This document shows, piece after piece, positions 9,858-20,772 of a stretch of 64,000 nt of DNA. The notes under the pieces are model-generated. The model did no database searches and was not told the DNA's origin. It saw nothing but the letters and a program-made list of their open reading frames with translations. The DNA comes from Pythium myriotylum. Taxonomy: Eukaryota > Oomycota > Peronosporomycetes > Pythiales > Pythiaceae. Location of the stretch: positions 1,426,001-1,490,000 of the forward strand of contig JALJCQ010000016.1 of NCBI GenBank assembly GCA_023091665.1, written 5' to 3'. The position numbers were made by a program, and so were the translations under genes. Positions within the stretch are counted from its first letter, which is position 1. Each line of letters begins with the position of its first letter.

Positions 9858-11099
9858 GAAATGATGATGATGATGATGATGATGCAAGTGAAGTCTATTG
9901 AGTTCATCCTGTGAATCCTAATAGCTTGATGGGCTGAACATGCAGGCCTTTGTGTGTCAGCATGGTGGACACGAGTGGGCCACGACGGACGAAGGTCGTT
10001 CTAGAGCAAGTTCGACAAGACAGCCCGGCCGTCTTGGGAACGAAGGGGCTCGAGGGGGGTTTCTCCGCTCGGTGTTGTGCCGAGTTTGCCGAGTCACCCG
10101 GCCATCTTTTTGTGGTCCCTTGGGTGGCGGGTCCAGGCTGAGACTTCGGTGAGGTCAGCCAGTTGTCGTGCGAGTAGGTAAAGATTGGCTAGGGCACGAT
10201 TGCGAGGGGGTCGGTGGTCGCGTAGCTGCCTGAGTACGAGGGCGCTACAGCCGATGACTTCAAGTTGGGTGAGGTTACGTTCTCGGGCAGCCCGGAAGCC
10301 GACGATGAGTCCTTTGTAGAGCGCTTGGTGAAGGGTAGAGCTAGGTGTGGCGAGCGTGTCACCACTCGTCCAGACGATCGAGGCATCACTTGAGGTTGTT
10401 GACCTTGACGAGGACTGCTCCGAAGGCCACCGTCTCGGAGGTGGCATGAGTGCCACCGTCGAAGAATAGGAGGTGCTCGCAGTCTTGTCGGGTTAAAACC
10501 TCCTGGGGGAGGGTGGGCGGGGTGAACTGCGTCCAGAAAGATGCGCGGAGTTCTTCGATGAGCATCGCGTCTTGGTGGGTAGCCGAGGAGCTTGCGCTGA
10601 CCCGGGTGCTGAGCACACGGAGGGCGTGCTGACATGAGGCGTCGTGGAGAACCGCTGCTTGTTTCACCGACCAGAGGGTGTTCTCGTCGGAGCACTTGGT
10701 TCTCCACGCCTGGATGAAGACCAGAGACTCCAGCACGAGCTGCTGCCACACCACCTGCAAGACTGGGAACGGGTCCGCCGCAGGGTCGTCAGCTGTACGG
10801 TGACCCTGGTGGAGCGAGGCAAATTCCCAGACTCGCGATGGCGTGTGAGGCAGTCGCAGACTGAAGATGGCTTGTAGGAAGGACTTGGAGGTGGAGCGCC
10901 TTGCGCGGGCCAGAGTCCCACACGCATCCACCATTTCTTGACGATGTCCCAGATCTGTTGTGCCGCAGGGCACTCCTAGACGTGGTGCCGCCACTGGGGC
11001 CAAGTGTCGGGCAATGCGGGCAGCCTCTGCAGTTGTGCATCTTGTCCCAGCCCGTGAGGCGCTGGGATTTGACATGATGGAAGAGCAGACGCTGTCGGC
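9855..11099 (-). mobile_element. 5'-truncated LINE: RT zinc-finger end, RNase H and 3' tail
   Basis: Reading on the minus strand, the copy opens near 11099 at the C-terminal end of a LINE reverse transcriptase. A CPHC...H...CP zinc-binding pattern is visible (GCPHCPTLG, then a TAG-interrupted segment and ECPAAQQIWDIVKKWW). It continues through a linker to RNase H (HLLFFDGGTHATSETVAFGA near 10410-10480), the second half of RNase H in another frame (RPPRNRALANLYLLARQLA, then RDHKKMAG) and ends at about 9858 in a CAATAGACTTCACTTGCATC tail with ATC repeats. At least one stop and two frame changes make it non-functional. An older LINE 3' tail (11100-11145) abuts its 5' end. Confidence 0.75.
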
Positions 11100-12560
11100 T
11101 GGATGATGATGAAAGTTGGAGTCTATTGGGTTACAACTGTGTGAACGCCTATAGCTTTGGATATGCAATGACAATGCGCGGTGCATGTCGGGCCAAGCGA
11201 AGCGTGGTGGCCGCCACGAGGGGGGGGGGGGGGGGTGGTCACCATGATGGGAGCAAAGATCCCCGTTCCGGGACGGTAGGATCCGGTGACGTGCCGCTAT
11301 GGTTTCTTGAACACACAAACGGCAGTGGCAGCAGTTTATCGCCTCCGAGGGCTGGCAATCGAGTGATGACGCGCAATATTCGCCCTGAGGTAACTGCACT
11401 TGCCGGTGGGGGCGGTCGGGCCGCCATGGGTCGGTATAGCGCGTGGGTCAGTCCTTCGATTGACAAACGCGGTCCGTGATGGAGGTATCTCCTTGGGGGG
11501 CAGAAGCGGTGCAGCGCACACTTTTGGTGGTGGTGAAGCAGCCGCCGCTAGGGCGCACAATCTTCAATCCTACGGAAGCAGCTGAAACAGTCTTGCAAGC
11601 GCCGCACGTTTTCTTCGATCAGAGCGAAGCAAGTGAAGCGATCTCGCAAGCGCAGCACGGTCTTCGAGGGGAGGGAGGGGGGGAGGGGGGGAGGAGGCTG
11701 AGCCTCGGGGAAAGCGCGGCCTTGATGTCGGGAGCGTCGACGGCGTTGCTGAGTGAAGAACTCCTGAAGAGAGCTTGCGGGCACTGAGGCTCCGCAGTCG
11801 TCTGGTGACTGGGGGGGAGGGGCCGCGATAAGGACGCGCACGAGCTCGCGCTCGCTGCGGTCATCGCCGGCCGTTGGCACGCGCGGGGCGCGCCGACCTC
11901 TTGCTCGCGTTCGCTTCCATGCTCTTCCCACGTCGGGCTTGCCACCAGCTGCCGTCGTGGCCGCCACTACACTTGGTTTCCGTATGCAGGGCGACTTCCA
12001 TCGGCCACGTGGCAGCTGGTGGCTGGGAGCCAGAGCCGAGGCCTTGGTCCGAAGAGTGGTGGTCACTTGAGCTCGAGGTTGAAAGTTTGAAAGTGCTGTC
12101 GGCTGGAGGAGTGAGGTAGCGAGTGGATAGAAGACCACTCAATTTCTTCTAAAGCGGAGCCGTAATCGTCCGATGCCTCGAAGGCTCTTGCAGCTCTCGC
12201 GGCGAGTTCACTTTCAATCCGTACTGCTCGCTGGTCACTCAGCGAGCGTCGTAGGTGTTGCTTGGATAGCCGAGTAGCAGAGCCCCATAGGGGAAACACT
12301 GGTGATAGGCTGGGATGAGGCTGAAATTGGAGCCGCTTGCGTCCGCTCGCCCGTCTTGCCAGCGCTTCTGCCCGGCGTAGGGACGTGACTTCGCCGACTT
12401 CGTCAAAGAGTCTGTTCCAGTTGCCCGCAGTAAGAGAAGTCGACCTTGCCTCTGGAGGAGACGCCACTGATCTTGACTGCGTCCATATTCGAGCAGTCGG
12501 TCTGGGAATATGGGGGATGCCAGGAGGTCCGGGTAGCACATCACGAGCAGATCGCATAGA
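11100..12560 (-). mobile_element. Degraded LINE-like sequence
   Basis: On the minus strand 11145-11100 reads as a LINE 3' tail (TTGTAACCCAATAGACTCCAACTTTCATCATCAT). Upstream to 12560 several long but unrecognisable GC-rich frames occur, such as the one ending HSLPHSSSRQHFQTFNLELK, and a poly-G run lies at 11220-11235. ORF1- or RT-like sequence is possible but no diagnostic motif is visible. Confidence 0.4.
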
Positions 12561-12845
12561 GATGATTTAGAAATGAGCCGATGCTAGTTATTGAATAGCC
12601 CTCCGATTGTACGTTCTCAAAACGACAATCAGGGGTTGTGGGCCTTATTGATGGGGTCCGTTCTGCATCTTGTATGTCGCGAAAGCGAGGTTGTCGAGTC
12701 TTCTGAAAGCTGGGGGTGGTGAGAGGTGATGGAGAGTCAAGATCCAATCGACTCTGAGAGGGTGTGTGGGTAGATCGATCCGAAATTGATGAAAAACGAC
12801 AAAAGGGGTGTAAGCCGCAATACGTATACTGTATTGCAATCTAGG

Positions 12846-13595
12846 CTGGATACAGTGTTACACCGACTGCTTCAACCTTGACTGGTTCACTGTTCTATCC
12901 ATAATCGTGTTTGTGGACACTGATGCTTCAATCCCAGCTGGAAAAACTGTATAGTTCTTGTGTCAACTACAGTAACCGTTTGATGTTTTTGGCAGTGATT
13001 GAGAGTGCCTGCCTATGGGAGACGGGTATTATCACTCGCCATCCACCGCTCAACACGGTGACTTTTGATTGATGATCACATGACCCATACCCTATAATAG
13101 TTGTGGACACCTTCAATCTAGGCTGGATACAGTCGTCAGTTCTCGCTCTTTCTCCTGCCTTGAACTTACAAATTCCAGCAAGTGTACGGGCCAGGATTGT
13201 GTGTTTGGTCCGTTGCACTGTTCTACCCGTATGGACTTGTCCTTTACGAAGAGTTAAGGAGAGGAACTCAATTGCCATCTTTATCTTGATTGCTCTTTTA
13301 ACTCTTAGTGTCTGAGCACAAACGGTCGTATTCGGCCAATAATGGCCGAACACGGCCGCTTTTGTCGAAAGCCCAGAGGTCGTATTTGCAACAAGGAGCG
13401 TTGCAAAGCTGAGTCAACCAAGATTATCCATATCTTCGTCGGGGACACCGAATGCTGCAATTCCAGCTGGAAACATTGTATGGTTCCTGCGTGAACCGGG
13501 CGTTCCAAGTTGCCGGCGAGTCCATTTTCCAGTGAAGACAGTGGCAAGCGCTCTCATTCAAGATTTCTCCTCCTACCTCGCAAGGGTCAAAGATC
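12846..13595. repeat. Segmental duplication copy 2, left part
   Basis: Matches 4217-4782 and, after a gap in the alignment, 6430-6627. It contains no gene up to the promoter of copy C. An imperfect long hairpin lies at 13318-13365. Confidence 0.75.
13550..13568 (+). promoter_or_regulatory. Oomycete-type core promoter of TGDR gene C
   Basis: GCTCTCATTCAAGATTTCT fits the initiator/flanking consensus (TCATTC then ATTT) and sits 28 bases before the ATG at 13596. Confidence 0.65.
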
Positions 13596-13925
13596 ATGAA
13601 GGTTTCTCTTGTGTTGTTCCTTGCGCTTTCGTCATCGCTCGCATTCGCCCGCAACGCGACCAACTTCCAGCCCCACAACGCGACCCGCCTCCACTCCCAC
13701 AACGTGACCCATCCCCACTCCCACAACCCAGCCGACACACACACACCCAACGCTACTCATTCCCACAACGCGACCAACAGCCCAACGGGCAGCACAACCC
13801 GTAACGCAACCAGTTTCCGATTGGTGAACTTCACAAACAGCGCGTCGATTAATGCGGTCGGCCTAGACCCCAAAGGATCCAGTCGCTTCGACATTTCCCG
13901 TGGGCACACTGGAGACCGCAACTAG
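13596..13925 (+). CDS. Small secreted TGDR-tail protein, copy C (N-glycosylation-rich)
   Basis: The product has 109 aa: signal peptide MKVSLVLFLALSSSLAFA, a His/Asn/Thr-rich middle with seven N-x-T sequons (HNATRLHSHNVTHPHSHN), and the conserved end DPKGSSRFDISRGHTGDRN. It is the closest relative of copy A, and both lie upstream of a rhomboid gene copy, so the pair was duplicated as a unit. The initiator-like element, 5' flank and 3' flank (GACGTCAAGGAGC, 13993-14005) are all intact. No known family is recognised. Extracellular location and glycosylation are inferred from sequence. Confidence 0.8.
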   Translation: MKVSLVLFLALSSSLAFARNATNFQPHNATRLHSHNVTHPHSHNPADTHTPNATHSHNATNSPTGSTTRNATSFRLVNFTNSASINAVGLDPKGSSRFDISRGHTGDRN

Positions 13926-14280
13926 GCCGGGGCGCAGAGTCGCATCAATCTCCATATATGTGGCTTTTGGTCGATCTTATCGTGCATGTTGCGACGTCAA
14001 GGAGCTTTTCTGTCTTTCATGCAAAGTCCCTTCAGTCACTTCACTAATGGCAAATCGGAAGATACGGCCTAGCAAGACCAGAATCCAAAAACAAAAATAA
14101 ACAACGAGACGATTGTAGCTTGTAATCACTCACCACTTGAGATCTCAAGCAGTGCGTAGCAGTGCACCTACTGACTTAAACGATCCTACTACTTATGGCA
14201 TTCTCCACCATTCAGATCCATATCTAACGCATCCAGTCGACCCCTTCAATCGAAGAGATCAGCTCCCGTGGGTCGCCACC

Positions 14281-15432
14281 ATGGGGTTCGCCGCGGCGAC
14301 GCTGCTGGCGCGTCCGCTGCGCGCGTCTCCTCTCTCGCGCGGCGTGCGATCGACTCCCAATGCGATTTCACGCGCGCGCCACGTCGATTCGCGCGCGGTG
14401 CGCCGGTCGTTCTCGCTGGAGAGCGGCTCTTCTGACCGCGTGCTGCTCGCGAGCCTCGGACTCGTGGGCGGCGGCTCGGTCGCGACGACGCTGCTGCGAG
14501 AGGCGCATTGGTATCTTAGCGACGACGACTCGGTCTCTGGCCAGATGCGCATGGCGCTGCAGTCCTTTAAGCGACGCGCACAGGCGGAGGTATCAATACG
14601 TCGGGCTCAGTGGACTATGACATTCGACGCTGATTTTTTTCTTTCGTGGTGTCTAGCTGCAAGATGAAAACCACCGTGCGATCGCGGCGCTGATTGCGGC
14701 GAACGTGGGCGTCTGGGGGCTCTGGCGCGTCTCGTTCCGCCATGCAGGGCTGCATCGCTTCATGTGGCGCCACTTTGCGTGTTCCTACAGTGCCGTGGTC
14801 GAAGGTCGTCGCGTCCACACGCTTCTCACGTCGGCATTTAGCCATATCACGCTACCCCATATCGGCATCAACATGTTCATGCTCTGGGAGTTCGGCACGC
14901 AGATCTTCGCGCCCAAGGACGCCATGGACTCGTGGCTCAACAAGGCGCTCGCACGCTCGCGCACCATCGACTTTCTGCGAAGCTCGCTCTCGACCACGGC
15001 GTCGCTGCCACAGTTGCTTACGCTGGAGGATTTTGGCAAGCTTTATGTATCATCAGCATTGGCCTCGTCCACGCTCAGCATCGTCGCGTCGCGGTTCCGC
15101 GGAACTCCTCGAAGTAAGTGTGATTTCATCCTGTATGAGTGTTCATATGGGGGTAGACAGACTAACCGATGAATGTTCTTCTAGCTTTCACCATTGGCGC
15201 GAGTGGCGCTGTCATGGGTGTACTTACAGTATACTGCCTGCTCTTCCCGGAGCGCCGTATGATGCTGTATGGGTTCATCGATCTCACATCCTCGCAGCTG
15301 TTGCAGCTCATGACGGCAGTGAACCTTGTTGGCTCCGCTTTCCAGCGCAGCCTCCAGATCGATTTCACAGGGCACTTGGGAGGACAAGTTGTAGGGCTTG
15401 TGGTGCACGAGAACGAACCTCGTATCGCGTAG
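14281..15432 (+). CDS. Mitochondrial-type rhomboid intramembrane serine protease
   Basis: Three exons: 14281-14589, 14657-15113 and 15185-15432, joined at GT...AG sites with matching phases, giving 337 aa. The N-terminus is Arg/Ala-rich and acid-poor (MGFAAATLLARPLRASPLSR), consistent with mitochondrial import. Exon 2 holds hydrophobic helices including the HITLPHIGINMFMLWEFG segment. Exon 3 carries the active-site GASGAVMG (Ser262) and the partner His319 in GHLGGQ. Together these fit the PARL/Rbd1 branch, which cleaves membrane proteins within the inner mitochondrial membrane. The ATG at 14281 follows GGTCGCCACC and starts the only basic leader. An alternative in-frame ATG at 14137 would add 48 residues lacking such character. 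A truncated duplicate is at 8143-8463. Confidence 0.85.
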
Positions 15433-16020
15433 CGTCGATCGAGAGGCATTTATGGATGATGAGCAACACGTCGTCGACTCTTGCTTGGTAAACGTCATTC
15501 TAAGACATCCTCCCATGACCCTGGAAGCCAGATTGGCATCAGATTCTTTGTTTGGTTATTCTCTAGTCTCCATTTTGCTGGCTCTCTTGCGTCAGATCCC
15601 AGAAGTTCAGCACTGGCTGTGATGAGTTCGCTCGAATGTGCACGTGTATACCAACACACACTTCAAGTGTACTTGTCGCGTCGTCCTCCCTGTACAGTTC
15701 ACACGTCCAAGAACATGTACTGGTGGCGTCGTCCCCATCGTTGCCCGCGCTTTCGCATCCCCATTCGCAACTGAGATGAGCAGTTTCTGCCTGAGATGAT
15801 GATGGACAGGTCGCCTTCCCGTGCCACGTACAATCAAACATCGGGGATTTGTATGGAGGCGCGATTGTGGCCGTTGCCCATTTGTGGGCAAGTTCAGGCT
15901 CTCATCACTCCCTTTACCATCTGAAACCATGCTGGTTGTGTCGTGCGCGTCTTCGTGTCGGTCATGTTGTCAGCTGCGCTTCCGCGGCGTCCAACATCGC
16001 GGTGATCGTTGTAGTGGCGA
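15433..16020. other. Intergenic, no gene seen
   Basis: No motif-bearing frame on either strand. The last about 100 bases form the upstream region of TGDR gene D. Confidence 0.5.
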
Positions 16021-16036
16021 CTCATTCAAGATTTTC
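16018..16036 (+). promoter_or_regulatory. Oomycete-type core promoter of TGDR gene D
   Basis: CGACTCATTCAAGATTTTC matches the same initiator/flanking pattern as copies A and C, 31 bases before the ATG at 16068. Confidence 0.6.
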
Positions 16037-16067
16037 CCTCCGGCCTCACAAGCGTCAAAGAGTCGCC

Positions 16068-16244
16068 ATGAAGCTCTTCGCCGTGTTGCTCCTTGCACTC
16101 TCAGCCTCGCTCGTTCTCGTTGAAGCCGAGAAAGCAAAACCCAAGATGAGACAGCAGTCGTACTCCCTCGACCAGATCAGCGAGGACCCAGACGGAAGCG
16201 AACGCTTCAGCATGAGCCGTCCTCGCACTGGAGATCGTGCATGA
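16068..16244 (+). CDS. Small secreted TGDR-tail protein, copy D (short form)
   Basis: The product has 58 aa: signal peptide MKLFAVLLLALSASLVLVEA, a short Lys/Gln-rich linker without any N-x-S/T sequon or His-Asn repeat, and the tail DPDGSERFSMSRPRTGDRA. The tail and the 5' flank (ATTCAAGATTTTCCCTCC, then CACAAGCGTCAAAGA) tie it to copies A-C although the middle is entirely different. This shows that the tail, not the repeat region, is the conserved part of the family. Function unknown. Confidence 0.75.
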   Translation: MKLFAVLLLALSASLVLVEAEKAKPKMRQQSYSLDQISEDPDGSERFSMSRPRTGDRA

Positions 16245-16315
16245 GCTGTGGTATCCCCGCTTCTCTCATCTATGAACAAGCCCCACCAGGACGCTCCTAA
16301 CCGTCATATAAGTCG

Positions 16316-16383
<68 letters not shown>

Positions 16384-16950
16384 GCGTTCTCTTTCACGTA
16401 GACTCGCCCATACAACTTCGTTACAGCTCTTGACTATTGACAAGATCTATACGAAGCCTAGGACCCAATGCCCCTAAACACCGTGGTGCCTCGTATTAAA
16501 AAATGGGAAGAAGCGTTAATAACGACACCCAGCAGGGTCCTCGCCTCTGCGGGCTCTGCAATGCTGTCGGTGTCGGCCGTGTGGTCGTCCCATCGTTGCT
16601 TGTCCTTGTTGGCATGGTCGAGAGGTCCACGGCAGTCAGAAGATGCAGTGCGCACATCTCAGATATGGGTCGGGTTTCCCCCCCCCCCCCTTCTTGTCAA
16701 CAAACCCGTCGGCGAGTGGTACACTGTACCCTTCCAAACTGTCAACGTGGCAAGCTGGCACTTGACTACTCTCATCCAGCAACTTTCCCTCATCTAATTG
16801 CTTCATCAGAGTGAATACGTCTACATCCGTAGATACTTGCCTGTATCGTGTCTATATCTGTGGTGACGACCTCCCCCCAACGAGCAAGAGAGCAAGCTCG
16901 CAACCCGCCCGAGGGGAGGGGAGAGAGACAGAAGAGCGCCGCGAGAGACG
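16245..16950. other. Intergenic with CT microsatellite
   Basis: (CT)29 at 16321-16378 and a short poly-C at 16678-16690. Otherwise no supported gene; the last part is the 5' flank of the ENTH gene. Confidence 0.6.
16321..16378. repeat. (CT)n microsatellite
   Basis: 29 uninterrupted CT units. Confidence 0.95.
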
Positions 16951-19639
16951 ATGGACAAGGCGCTGCTGACGCGCGCCACGAGCAAGGATGAGACGCCGAC
17001 GCCCGGCTACCTCTACGGCGAGATCGCGCGCATGACGCAGCACTCGTACGACACGTGCGCCAAGGTCATGGAGTTTCTCATCTCGCGCGTCAAGAACAAG
17101 CACCACAACATCAAGTACAAGGCGCTCCAGGTCATCAAGCACGTCTGCCGCGAAGGCCGCGTCGACTTTAAGCGCGAGATGCAGAAGCACATCCCGACCA
17201 TCAAGGAGTGTCTGCGTACGTTTGTTGTGGTTGGGGGGGAAGGAGGGGGAGAGAGAGAGAGAGGACAAGAGTGCTGACGTATGTGTGTGTGCATGTATAT
17301 GGGAATCGTTGCGATCCACAGAGTTCCGCGGCCCGCCAGATCCGCTCAAGGGCGACGAGTACTACCGTCGCGTGCGTGACGCCGCCAAGGAGTGTCTCGA
17401 CGCCATCTACGACACAGACAACGCGCCCGGACTCGGCAACATGGGCATGTCGGCGCGTATCCAGGGCGTGGGCAACCCGGCCGAGCAGTCGGCGAGCGGC
17501 TCGGGCTGGGGGGCCAAGCTGCCCTGGGGCAAGAGCTCGAGCGCGAACGAGCCGCCGCCGTCCAACATTGGCAACCTGCCCAACTACAACGCCCCTGGCG
17601 GCTACGGGGGAAACGGCTTCGGCGGTGATCCGAACGCTGGCGGCTACGGCGGCCAACCAGGAGGCTACGGAGCCCCGGCTCCGGGTGGATATGGTGGTCC
17701 GAACCAAGGTTACAACGCCCCCGGAGGCTACGGTGCCCCGCCGGCGCCGGCGTATGGCCAGCCCGCTCCGTACTCTGACAACCCGGGAGGCTTTGGTGCT
17801 CCTCCGGCTGGTCCATACGGAGGCTCGCAGTTTGGTGGTCCGCCAGTGAACGACCAGAAGATCGCCGGCTTTGGCAACCCGATGTACCAGGATCCACGAG
17901 GTAGGATGAGATGAGCTTGCGGTGGATAGGACACGTGCTGAGACTCACGGACGCTTGCCTTCCTCATAGATGAGAAGAGCGGATTCTTCAAGGGCCTCGC
18001 TGAGAAGGCCGCGTCCAAGTTCACGCGACCGGATCCTCGTCCGACAACCGGCGGCTTCAACGGTGCTCCTCCGGGAGCTGCGAATGCCCCGGACGGCTGG
18101 AGCTTCGCGACGAACCGCGGACCGACCAGCGGCGCCTACGGAATCTCGGCCGGCACGTACAACCCCAACGAAACGTACCAACCTGGTGGTGGCTACACTG
18201 GTGGTTCCTCCTATGGCGCCGCGGACCAGCAGCAAACGCATCAGATGGCGCAGCTCAAGGAGAAGGCGTACGATGGCGACCGCAAGAAGGGCCGCGTCGG
18301 TGGCGCCTGGAGCCTCGAGCCTGCACCAGCTCAGTCGGCGCCCGCGGCTCCTGCTCCTCGCGAAAACCGAAACCAGAGCTTCTCCAACGAGCCTCGCGGT
18401 CGTACGTCGTCGCGCAGTGGTGGTGAATATGGCTACCAGTCGCAGCCCAAGCCCGACTACCCTTCTGCACCTGGGGCTGCCTCCCCAGCACCTGCGATTG
18501 GCCAAACCGCCGGCGCCCAGTCCGATGGAGGCTACGAGCGTAGTCTGGTCACGGCGCTGTGTGCACCAGGCGGTATGCGTGCGATCCCTCCCAAGGACAA
18601 GCTCGATGCTTTCCTCAAGAGTGCGTTGACGTTGGATCCCGAGATCGTCGGTCCAATGCTCGAAGACTGCTTGGCCGATTCGCAGTGGACTGTCGTGTCC
18701 AAGGCTCTTGCGACTATCGACGCGCTTGTTCGGACCGACGGATGCGAAGAATACACCGACTACTTCACGGAGAACTTCGGTGAGATCGAGTCTTGCGCCA
18801 AATCTGACAAGGCTGCTATCCGTGATCGTGCCGTCAAGATCCTGAACCATTTGGGCCAGGGCTCGGCCACGCAGTCTGCATCGCCTGCCCCTGCCGCTGC
18901 TCCTCGTCAGCCTCGCGCCCGACCTGCTCCGGCGCAGCGAAACTCGGAGCCTGACCTACTCGGCTTCGGCGACGACGAGCCTAGCGACGATGGTGGCAGT
19001 CTTTTCTCGGGCTTGCAGACTGGCGGAGTCGCTGCTGCCCCCGCTCCGGCTGCTCCTCCTGCGCCGGCCCCCGCTGCCGCTCCAAGCGTTGAGGATATGT
19101 TCGGTGGGCTCAGCCTTCAGAGCAGTGCGCCGCCGGCCGCCCCGCTTGTTACCCCGGCCGCTCCACTGGCTGCCCCAGCTGCCCCAGCCCCAGCGCCTAC
19201 TCCAGCGCCGGCTGCTCCGGCGACTCCGTCTTCCTCGTCGACGCTCATCTTGGATCCTCTTCTCGAACCCGTGTCGGTTGCACAGGTGAACCGCCCGATG
19301 GCTCCGCCGCAGATGGGCATGGGTATGGGCATGATGGGCTACCCGCAGCAAATGCAGATGCAGCAGATGCAGCAAATGCAACACATGCAGCAAATGCAGC
19401 AGATGCAGTACATGCAACAAATGCAGTACATGCAGATGCAGCAAATGGCCGGTATGGGCGGCATGGGTGTGGGCATGGGCTCACAGGTGATCGGCGCAGC
19501 GATGACACCAACGGGATACATTGCCAAGACAATTCACGAGCCGACCGAAGAAGCCGCGACCTCGGACTCGGGCTTCAACTTCATGAAGAAGAAGGACGAC
19601 TCGTTCAACTTTGTCAAGGACGCCATGAAGAACAGCTGA
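16951..19639 (+). CDS. ENTH/VHS-domain clathrin or AP adaptor accessory protein (tepsin/epsin-like)
   Basis: Three exons (16951-17215, 17322-17900, 17970-19639; phases agree) give 837 aa. Residues 1 to about 130 form an ENTH domain (KDETPTPGYLYGEIARMTQ, YKALQVIKHVCREGRVDF, EYYRRVRDAAKECLDAIYD). A Gly/Tyr/Pro-rich linker with GGYG repeats follows (about 190-290). Residues about 469-572 form a second helical VHS/ENTH-like domain (YERSLVTALCAPGGMRAIPP ... AVKILNHLGQG). Next come a DLLGFGDDEP adaptor-binding-type motif near 609, Ala/Pro-rich sequence, a Met/Gln tract (about 735-775) and a Phe-rich end (FNFMKKKDDSFNFVKDAM). ENTH plus a second VHS-like domain is the layout of tepsin, the AP-4 accessory protein of trans-Golgi vesicles, so a vesicle-coat role is likely. 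Epsin is the alternative. Confidence 0.85.
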
Positions 19640-19838
19640 ACGCATCACCTGTAAATTATTCCTCCTCCGTTTTGCCCTCGCGCGTGCGATGGATGAAGTC
19701 GTGCCGCCACCGTATTTCTTCACTCAACCCAGTGGAGTCATCGTAGAGAAGAGTGGAGCCCCGATAAGCTGCTGGCGATGCATGTTGATAGCCGAAATAC
19801 TATACATAATGCAAGATGATGGTCTCGCAATCTCGATC
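19640..19838. other. Convergent intergenic, nothing seen
   Basis: The 3' flank of the ENTH gene; no motif found. Confidence 0.5.
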
Positions 19839-20000
19839 TCACAGGACTACGGTCTCGCTCTCGCGATACGCAGACTGTAGGTACTCTGTCACGGTTTCGA
19901 GCGTGCGGTTGAGCCACCGCACTCCCGGTTGCGAGTACATTTGATCGGGGTTTGCGAGCTCCAAGATGTCGCTCTGGATGCCAAGAGCCAGGCCCAGCAC

Positions 20001-20659
20001 CTACTCAGCCAAAGCATCATTCTCAGCAACAGTCCTCCTGCCTCCATCAACCCTTGGAAACACACCTGCGAACAGTATCTTGTCGGCACCAACTCCTCTT
20101 CTTCTCCTCCGCTCGCTCGCTCGAAGCATAGCAACAGCAACACTACATAGCCATGGTACTCTCACTTCCTTTTCCTCTTCTTCCCACAGAGAATCACCAC
20201 GAACCCACCTTCCGCGAGTCCCTGCGCCTCCGATTCCTTCCTCTGATCGTCCACATCCACCAGATCCATCACGAGCGCCGACACGACCTCTTGGAGGACG
20301 CCGCACTTGGTCGCATTCTCACACATGTCCGCCACCACTCGCCGCACAGACTCGTCCAGCGCACACCCGCGCGTCTGCGCTGCCTTGACTGCCGCCAGCA
20401 CTGGCACGAGATACCTCCTCGCGCCGTCTCTGTCGCCATCTAGAAGCACCGCCTCGTCGTCCGTCTCCGAGTCGACGACTTGAACTACGTCGATCTCGTC
20501 ACCTACTGAGCCGATCGAGACCGCAGTCACGGCGTTCTCTTCGTCTCGGTCCTGCGCACACAGTGGGCCTGTCGCTTGTACGTTCCCATTGCGTCCTTCC
20601 CACTGACGACGCATCGCGAACGTCGCGCACACGAACCTGAGCAACGGTGTCGCTTCCAT
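20001..20659 (-). CDS. Hypothetical protein, two exons
   Basis: Exon 1 is 20659-20188 and exon 2 is 20065-20001, joined by a GTGGGA...CGCAG intron in matching phase, giving 178 aa. The product is acidic (EIDVVQVVDSETDDEAVL), then helical (DGARRYLVPVLAAVKAAQTR, ESVRRVVADMCENATKCGVL) and ends with VFPRVDGGRRTVAENDALAE before a TAG. No family is recognised. In the same frame, 53 further codons follow the TAG before a TGA at 19839-19841, and they look like protein (IQSDILELANPDQMYSQPGV, WLNRTLETVTEYLQSAYRE). The stop may therefore be recent, a sequencing error, or avoided by a splice form not seen here. It lies just downstream of and co-directional with the GBP gene. Confidence 0.5.
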
Positions 20660-20716
20660 TTTGGACGGCCTCACGGCAACTTCAACGATACAGTTAACCT
20701 TGTGTTAACCACCCTA

Positions 20717-20760
20717 AAATAGCAACATGAACACGATGGAGGGAGAATACGTTGCTATTT
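20717..20760. repeat. Hairpin between GBP gene and downstream hypothetical
   Basis: AAATAGCAAC (20717-20726) and GTTGCTATTT (20751-20760) are exact inverted arms with a 24-base loop, 13 bases past the GBP stop. It may aid 3' end formation; this is inference from position. Confidence 0.55.
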
Positions 20761-20772
20761 AAGGGGGTACTT

